Positions 57,439 through 64,000 of a DNA stretch of 64,000 nucleotides are shown piece by piece (the first letter of the stretch is position 1; the number at the start of each line of letters is the position of its first letter). Under the pieces are notes generated by a model, which was given only the letters and a program-made list of their open reading frames with translations, was not told where the DNA came from and did no database searches. Location: positions 10,772,948-10,836,947 of the forward strand of contig NC_133948.1 of assembly GCF_031877795.1 (NCBI RefSeq). The letters are read 5' to 3'. This DNA is from Strix aluco. Its lineage: Eukaryota > Chordata > Aves > Strigiformes > Strigidae. A program made the position numbers and the translations under genes.

Positions 57439-58621
57439 CTGGAGAGGGAGAGGAGAGATGGGAGAAGACAGGGGTCAGCCAGTGCCCCAGGAACACAGCC
57501 CTCCCTAGGCAGCGGGAGGAGGACAGGACCCCTGTGGCCATGGGCAAGCGCTGTGTGGAGGAGAGGGGCCAGGCCACAGCGCAATCCCACCACCTCCAAC
57601 TCCCCACCACGATGGGGCTGTGCTGCGAACCCCAACTCCCTCTTATAGCCCCACCTGCCCGGGCATGGCCCCTCCATGCAAATGTGGCCCCCAACATGCA
57701 CTGACAGCTCCTGTGCCAGTGCCCCCCCTGCCCACTGCAGGCTCCTCTCTGGCCCACCAAAGGCACCAGAACCACCCTGGGCTGTCTGTTCCCTGGGCAC
57801 TCACCTGGGAAAACCAGCTCCCGCTCCACACCAGAGCACCACGAGCAGCTTTCGCTCAGAAGCCACAAGACTGGGACCAGCTGGATCGAGGGGTCTGGGA
57901 AATTGCTCCTTGACTCTGCTTTTGGCAAACACAACCGTAGCCAAGACACGTGCCAAGGGATGGCAGCAACGCTTTTCTACCCACCCTTGCTGAAGCATCC
58001 TCTGCAGCTGCCTCAGCCCGGCCTGCGACCGGGGCCATCACCTCCACACCCCCCCACCCTTAGAGCATCCCTCTGTGGCAGCACAGCTCCTCCAGCTGCG
58101 CTCCCCTTCCCCTCCCGCCCTGGTGCTTCTCCAGGGGGCTCTGCACCCACGGCCGGCCCCGCACAACCTCGCAGCGCCACGCCAGCACCCGCTGCCCACA
58201 GCGCACCCCCACTGCGGGCTGGTGCCCCGAGATCTCCCGCCCCAGGGGCCAGGGTTGTCCGGCAGCACAGGCGCTCCCACTTCTCAGCAGCACCACGGGG
58301 ATGGGGAGAAGCGCTCTGGCCTCTGCTGCCTCTGGAGCATGAGGGCAAACGCCCCCCCTGCCCAGCTCCACACCCCCGGGCAGAGCTCTCCACACCACCC
58401 TTCCCAGACCCGCCTCCCCTTTCCCTGATGCCCCAAACAGGTGGTGGGATGCACCTGCCCAAGCAGCCAGAGCCCTGGGGCAGCTCTGACAGATCCTGAA
58501 ATGCCTCAGGAAGCAAACAGCAGCTTCCTTTCAGCCCTCAGAGCCCCCTCACTCCAAATCCCAGACCCCCTTCACCTCTTAGAACCACAGTGAGTAGGAC
58601 CCAGACACATGAAGACAGGGA

Positions 58622-58627
58622 TTTATT
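58622..58627 (-). terminator. VPS29 polyadenylation signal
   Basis: AATAAA on the minus strand, 337 bp beyond the VPS29 stop. Confidence 0.7.
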
Positions 58628-58869
58628 AGTCTACGTTCCTTTCGCACAAGAGGTTCAATGACAAGACACCACCACCCTCTCTGGCTCCCTCAGGCCACGA
58701 ATGCAGCAGCTCCTCCTCAGACACAGCAGAGTTCCCACAGGCCTCTTTCTCTTCATCAGCAGTTTCTTCTGCTTCAAGTTCTGGTTGGGAACCAAGACTC
58801 AACGTTTTCCTACAAGCTCACAAGCAATGGAGCCTCCTGGCTGCTTTACAGTCCAACACGCCAGAGCAG

Positions 58870-58888
58870 CAGCACCCCCTCGTGGCCT
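58870..58888 (-). promoter_or_regulatory. Candidate CTCF site in the VPS29 3' UTR
   Basis: Same AGGCCACGAGGGGGTGCTG as in copy A. It is convergent with the plus-strand site at 8690, with the whole IGL locus between them. Confidence 0.5.
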
Positions 58889-58963
58889 GCCTTCACTCAG
58901 ACTTGACTGGAAAGAGCAGGAACGAAAGGCGGCGAGAAGTCAACGAGCAGCTTTGAACACGAT

Positions 58964-61016
58964 TCAGTACTTCTTGAACTCAATTCTTTCTACTTTCACA
59001 TCCTCTTCAAGTAGTTGGTATACATAAGCCACAACGGTGGAGGCCTGGATATCCATCAGCACAAACGAAGGGATGACGTTCCTGGAAAGAAAACACACTT
59101 TGTGCATCTTCCCAAGGAGCTTACACTTCTTGCTATTAACATACCCTGTGCTTGTGTGTTCTAACAGCCGGGGTTGCCAGGGGCTGCAGGGATGTGGGAA
59201 CCACGGCGGTTTGCAGGCACTGACAACAGCGTCTCGGGCAGAGTTGCTCTTAGCCTAGAACAGCCCTCGAGGTTGCTGAACAGCCCAAGTTGTGCCAGGC
59301 TCAGACATTTAAGCTGACAGTGCCTCCACGAGTCTGAATTCCTATGAAATAGTAGCATGCAGCTTCTGGGAAGACACCAGAAAGCAAAATGACTTCAAGA
59401 AGCTGCTGCAACTCGTCCCACTGAGGGCCCAGGAAGCCGCCCCAGACACACCAGTGCCGGGCTGTCGTGCCCAACACGTGGGCTAAGTAAAACCCTGGTA
59501 ACAGGGGAGCCCCACTGCGCTCCCCGGGAAGGGAGAGAGCTGGTCTCCTGCTCCTCACAGCACCTCACCAGCACTCTGCAGCACGGTGGCTGGACACTTG
59601 CAGGTGAACACACACATTTCAGGTAACACCTACGGGCTCTGCAGTGCTGGGCAGCTCAGGACCTCCTCTCACTCACATTTCCAAAGCACTGTAGGCTCCT
59701 GTAGCTGATCCCGGGTTGATGTAGAATTTGTTTTCATGTTCAAATGCTTCAAATCTGTGCGTGTGTCCTGAGATGAGAATGTCCACATCCAGCTGCCTCT
59801 GCAGCAGCGCCAGGCTGGCGACATCGCCCCAGGGAATAACCTGATGGCCATGAATCAGTCCGATTCTGAACTGCCCGACAGTTACAACCTTCTCTTCAGG
59901 ATAATTCAGGCTCTGAGGAGAAAGGCACAGCCTATAAATCAGCCCCTCACCTATGCAATACAGGTTCCTACGTTCCAAGACACAAACCCTCATTTCACTA
60001 TTTGAGTGCACAAGGTCTTTTTCAATGTGCGGACCCACTGGATGCTTGTACCACACCCCACCGAGAGCAACTGCAGAGTTAAGAGCTGGGAATTTGCACC
60101 AGACTGGAACCTCAAGGCTACACAACAGTAAATAAACACACACACAAGCCCCCAGTTCCTACAGCCACACAGCTGGCTGAGGGACTCCAGTGGCTTCACA
60201 GCATTCACACAGACTTGTGCCAGATTTCATATGAATCAGGTTCATGTATTAACCCCCAACAGCCAGTCCCTCCTGTTTCAAGCTCAAGAATGGTCTAGAA
60301 AATAATTTTGTTTCTTAATTCTTACTCATTCCTACTTCCTATCCCAGTGAATTACAGTTCAGGAATTGCTAATGCTGAAGGGCTCCCCAGGTTTCATCGA
60401 GATGACCACAGCATGCAGGAAGGCAGGCTGAGCAATTAACAGCAGCAAGAACATTACCTCAGAGTCCCCCCTAACAACATGGATGTCTCCAGCCAGAGTC
60501 CTGAGGTAGTCATAGCTCTCCTTGCTGCAGAGGTTTCCTGTACACAAGATATGCTGAATCTTTCCTGGAACCAGCAGCTTCTTGAACTCCACCGGCAGAC
60601 CACTGCACCGGTGTGGGATGTGAAGGTCTCCTAATACTAACACCAACTTTGCACACAGCGGGAGGAAAGAGAGAGTTTTAACCAGGTTACCCAACAGAAG
60701 AGCACAAAACCTCCTTGCCGCTCAGGGCGCCCGCAAAGTCTGGTAAAATCGTCACAGGCCCAGCAGGGATTTCTCTCAGATTCAGCTTTGAGAAAACAAC
60801 CCCTCAGCACGCCCCAGCTGCCCCGCACAGGCAGCCCAGGCTGCTCCCGCCCGGGGAGCGTCCGGCGCTCCCGCACGGAGCCGCAGCGGAGGGAACGCGC
60901 TGCCCGAGGAAGACCGATGCGGCGGGCCCCCGGCAACGGGCCGGGCCGGGCCGCCGCTCCACGCTGAACCCGCGGGCCCGGGGCCGCCACTCGCCCCCAT
61001 CCCCGCCGCTCACCAT
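58964..61016 (-). CDS. VPS29: VPS29-type retromer subunit, four coding exons
   Basis: VPS29 binds VPS35 in the retromer complex, which sorts cargo from endosomes to the Golgi and plasma membrane. Exons: 61014-61016 (ATG only, then GTGAGC), 60458-60646, 59677-59912 and 58964-59081; phases agree, giving 181 residues against 182 in human. The metallophosphoesterase-like fold is seen in [44 protein letters not shown] and [20 protein letters not shown]. Introns exclude a retrocopy. It differs from the mammalian protein at some two dozen positions, much for such a conserved gene, so it may be a VPS29-like paralogue. A CpG-rich promoter surrounds exon 1. Confidence 0.92.
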
Positions 61017-61215
61017 CGCGCCACACAGCTCCGGCCGCTCCGTTACCCCGGCGCGCTGCGGTAACCAGGAAGTGACGCGCCTCCTTTTCCCCGCCTCCGA
61101 GCCAACGGCAGCGCCAGCAGCTCCCCACGTGACGCCAGCGCCCGCGGCAGGGCCCGCCCCCCGCGCCTGCCCGCAGTGCCGAGCATGCGCAGGGCGGAGC
61201 CGGTGCTGGGCTGAG
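60820..61215. promoter_or_regulatory. CpG-rich promoter region of VPS29
   Basis: Dense CpG around the VPS29 start codon, typical of a housekeeping promoter. Confidence 0.7.
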
Positions 61216-61219
61216 GGAC

Positions 61220-61735
61220 CGTTTGTCCGGTTGTCCCCTCCCAGTGTTTTTAATGAAATCTGTGGGATTTTTGTGGAAAAATACATTCTCTTTCTGTGTG
61301 AAAATGTTCATATAAAGTACCCACAGGTGCCCGTGTGGTTAAACGTGTCCTTCTCCCCTCAGAAGCCCCGCTGGGGCTGTGAGGGGTGTAGGTGAGGGTT
61401 GATGGTGGCGCCGGGAGACGAAGGGCGAAGTGAGACCGGGGGGAGACGCCGGGGGCCGCGAGGAGCCATTGAGGGTGGTCCGGCAGGGGCGTGGGGACAG
61501 GCCTCTGCGTGGGCAGGGCAGCGTGGGTGGGGGTCTCTGGGGAAGGTGGGTGCTGACGGGGTGGGTGACACAGCTCCACCCAGGCCCCGGAGAAACCACC
61601 AGACATGGCGCCGCAGCGCCTTTGGCTCACCCTTCCAACACGGGTACCCCAGGGCGCGGCGCCACCCCGCAGAGAGACGCCCAAGGGGCTCCTCTGGCCT
61701 CCACACGCGTGACACAAACCACGCAGCTGAGGATT
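61220..61735. other. Intergenic between VPS29 and VPREB3
   Basis: GC-rich, no gene recognised. Confidence 0.45.
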
Positions 61736-61739
61736 AACC

Positions 61740-61745
61740 TTTATT
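61740..61745 (-). terminator. Probable VPREB3 polyadenylation signal
   Basis: AATAAA on the minus strand, 374 bp beyond the VPREB3 stop. Confidence 0.55.
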
Positions 61746-62118
61746 ATGAGGTGAGCCAAACCGCGCAGAAGCCCAAGCTGGGACCAAGCCCACATTGTGC
61801 CAAGCGCTGGAAGAGCCCAAGAAAGCCAGGCCACAGCAGAGCTCTCCATCCTCCCACCGCAGCAGATCCCTGCTCCTCTGTGTTCCTGGGCTGAGCCCTG
61901 GCAGATCTCGCACCACGTCAGGCTGCCTAATGCTCCACGGGGGATGTTTGGGGTTGAAGAGGAGGTTGCTGCATCTCACAGCACAGCGCAGTGCTGCTGG
62001 GCTCGCTCAAGCATGCAAGAGAGTCTTTCTCCATTCCTCCTAAGGCTGCCATTCTCCCTGTTGAGGGCTTTGTGTCAGGGTTGCAAGGGAAAACGCCGAA
62101 AACTTTTGTTCCCTGTTT

Positions 62119-62742
62119 CTAAAACCAGTTGAAGGCATGTGACAGGGAGCAGTAATAGTTGCCATTGTCTTCATGGCAAGCGGATGCAATGATGAGGATG
62201 CAGGCATTGCTGGTGAGGTCTTTGGTAGCAGAGAAGCGGTCGGGAGTCTTGGCAGGCTTGTGCTTGTCTCGCTCAGAGTTGTAATAGAGCAGATACGTCA
62301 GGGAGTGCCCCGGGCGCTGCTGGTACCAGGAGATGCCAAACTCGCTGATATTGTACTGGGGGCTCAGGGTGCAGGACAACCGAGCGGTCTGCCCGGGCAG
62401 CACCAACACAGCGGATGGCTGGGTCAGCACGGGCTGAGCCCTGCAAGCTGCACACACCAAGGATGCAGTCACTGATGGGCTGAGCCATGTCCCTCATCTC
62501 CCCCAGCCCTAAAATGACCCTCTGCTCCCTTGAGGCAACCCCATTACCCAACCTCCACCCTGTTCATCACACCACACAGCCCTGGAGCAAAATGCCCTAT
62601 GGAGACTAACATCCCCCTTGTGCAGCCCAGTCCCGCCCGTCACCCCACAGTGTCCCCCCCAGACAGCAGCTAGCTCAGCCACACCACCCTTACCTGTCCC
62701 CGCCGTTCCCACCAGGAGCAGGACCATGAAGCCCAGGGCCAT
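62119..62742 (-). CDS. VPREB3: Pre-B lymphocyte protein 3 (VpreB3), two exons
   Basis: A V-type immunoglobulin domain protein of B-lineage cells that associates with mu heavy chain or light chain during assembly. Exon 1 (62694-62742) encodes signal peptide MALGFMVLLLVGTAGT with donor CAG|GTAAGG. Exon 2 (62119-62447) uses acceptor GTGCAG; the next AG, seven bases on, would meet a stop at once. Domain landmarks are AQPVLTQPSAVLVLPGQTA, LSCTLSP, ISWYQQRPG, LLYYNSE, PDRFSATKD and NGNYYCS. No RSS or J follows, as expected for a non-rearranging gene. At 125 residues it matches the human size (123). It lies beside IGL, as in other vertebrates. Confidence 0.94.
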
Positions 62743-62749
62743 GGCAGGA

Positions 62750-64000
62750 AGCAGAGGAAGGGAGGCTGTTTCAGAGAGGATCTGCGGTGCTACACAAACC
62801 CAGGTTGCTGTGTCGCTGGCAACAGTGAGGCATATGTAAATGACACAGGGGGCTCGGGGACTCCAGCTCCCCGCATTGCTCGCTTTGCTGCAGCCGGGCT
62901 TCAGGGAGGGGGTCAAAGCAGTGAGGCAAGAGCTGAGCATTGTGACCCACCACCCACCTTTGCACCAGGCTAGGCCATTTCCTCCAGGCTCACGGATGCA
63001 CGCACAGCTCACCCCACCACCCTCTGCCCCAGGCACTGGGGTACAGTGGGGAGGCATCACTGACCCTCTCTCCTCTCCCATGGGGGGAGCAGAGAGGTTT
63101 CCCTCAGACCTTTTGCCTCTGGCCCTCTGCCACCAGGTGCGCAGGAAGCCAGGAGCCTGAGCCACACCATGCCAAGGATGAGCTGTGGTAGCAGCAGGCT
63201 GGGGGCCAGCTGGATCTGCTGCCACCAGGGAGAATGAAAGGACGTGCCAGAGCTCCCCAGCAGCTGTCTCATCACAGAAGCAATATAAGGAAAGTTGCTG
63301 CTCCATCGCTGTGACAAGAATTTCTGCCCCGCAGCATGGGCTGGGAGCTGCTGACGGTGCTGAGAGTGCTGCCTCTTTGCCAGGGCTGCCTCAGAAAGAG
63401 CAGCCATGGGCAAACACGTGGGGGTGGCTGCCAAAGTCACCAGGAGGCATTTCCCCAGGGAGCTGGTGCAGTGAGACTCTGCTGCGGCACAGCTGGTGCC
63501 TTGTGCGGAAGGACAGCAGACCGTTACAGCAAAAGGCTGCCAGACTCACCAGGTGTAAAGCCCCTCCTGTCTGTAACACCCGTCACAGGGCGCAAAGACG
63601 CCGCATTACGTAGCCGGCCACAATCAAGGGCTGGCCTCCCCCTAGCACAGCTCTGCACCCTCCAGCCCATGGTGGTCCTTCGCAGCAGGGTGGTCAGCAG
63701 GCACTTCGCAGTGTCCCATAACCAGTGGGTACCTCCTGCCCTCCACAGGCAGGCTCAGCTCCCTGCAATGCCAACACATCACCATCCAGGGATGGCCCTT
63801 TCCCTCCCCTCTGCAGCACCCAGCCCTGCTCCTGAGGTGTCCCCAAGCCAAAGATGTTTGCAGGTGGTTCCTGATGTGACTGGCCTGTGCATGCCCTGGG
63901 CTTGAGGGAAAATGGAGCTCTGAGACAGAGCCCTGCCTCGTTAGAACACCCCAGCACTGCACCTCTGGCACAGGCAGACGCTGAAGAGGAAGCACCACCA
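62750..64000. other. Right end, no gene recognised
   Basis: Upstream of VPREB3. Short overlapping frames only; I see no V segment, RNA gene or known repeat. Confidence 0.45.

Larger units (their letters stand above)
57447..59547 (-). repeat. 2.1-kb block, copy B (original junction with VPS29)
   Basis: Spans from the V25 intron through its promoter remains to intron 3 of VPS29. It is continuous with the full VPS29 gene, so I take it as the source of copies A and C. Confidence 0.92.

Noticed and set aside
62119-62447. VPREB3 exon 2 as another V-lambda segment
   Set aside because: No RSS, a different framework (SCTLSPQYN), its own signal-peptide exon and a stop right after the V-like domain.

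Overview
The window is bird nuclear DNA carrying a whole immunoglobulin lambda light-chain (IGL) locus. The evidence is one C-lambda exon, a J segment with a 12-bp-spacer recombination signal (RSS), about 25 V-lambda segments of a single family, CR1 LINE fragments, and the flanking genes CA15 and VPREB3. I cannot name the species. The C-lambda sequence differs clearly from what I remember of chicken.

Layout. At 1-7036 (+) lies a nearly complete carbonic anhydrase 15 gene. From 7.0 to 19.3 kb there is no gene, but there are CR1 fragments, simple repeats, a strong CTCF-like site (8690) and several lymphoid-type sites (octamer 10670, PU.1/IRF composite 11756, IRF element 14361). These fit a 3' enhancer and diversification-activator region between C-lambda and carbonic anhydrase. 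From 19.4 to 21.4 kb (-) are the C exon and a canonical J. At 23.6 kb is a second, apparently undescribed J-like segment with its own 12-bp-spacer RSS and splice donor. From 25.1 to 57.5 kb all V segments lie on the minus strand, the orientation for deletional joining. From 58.6 to 61.0 kb (-) is a four-exon VPS29-type retromer gene, and from 61.7 to 62.7 kb (-) is VPREB3.

The V array has two parts. The five V genes nearest J (V1-V5) sit in 2.2-kb tandem units. Each has a promoter octamer, TATA-like box, ATG leader, splice sites, open V exon and 23-bp-spacer RSS. V9 also has every part, and it alone has the consensus heptamer CACAGTG. The rest lack a leader, an RSS, an open frame or one end, and would serve at most as gene-conversion donors. 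So several V genes look able to rearrange, unlike the single functional V of chicken.

The distal array is shaped by segmental duplication. A 2.1-kb block carrying a V promoter remnant plus the last exon and 3' end of VPS29 occurs at 57.4-59.5 kb and 46.5-48.6 kb, and a shortened form at 51.6-52.4 kb is fused to a truncated V. A solo LTR has split the leader of V19. C, J and V make the light chain, VPREB3 is a surrogate-light-chain-type partner of B-lineage cells, and CA15 and VPS29 are unrelated neighbours. V numbers are local labels, counted from J outward.
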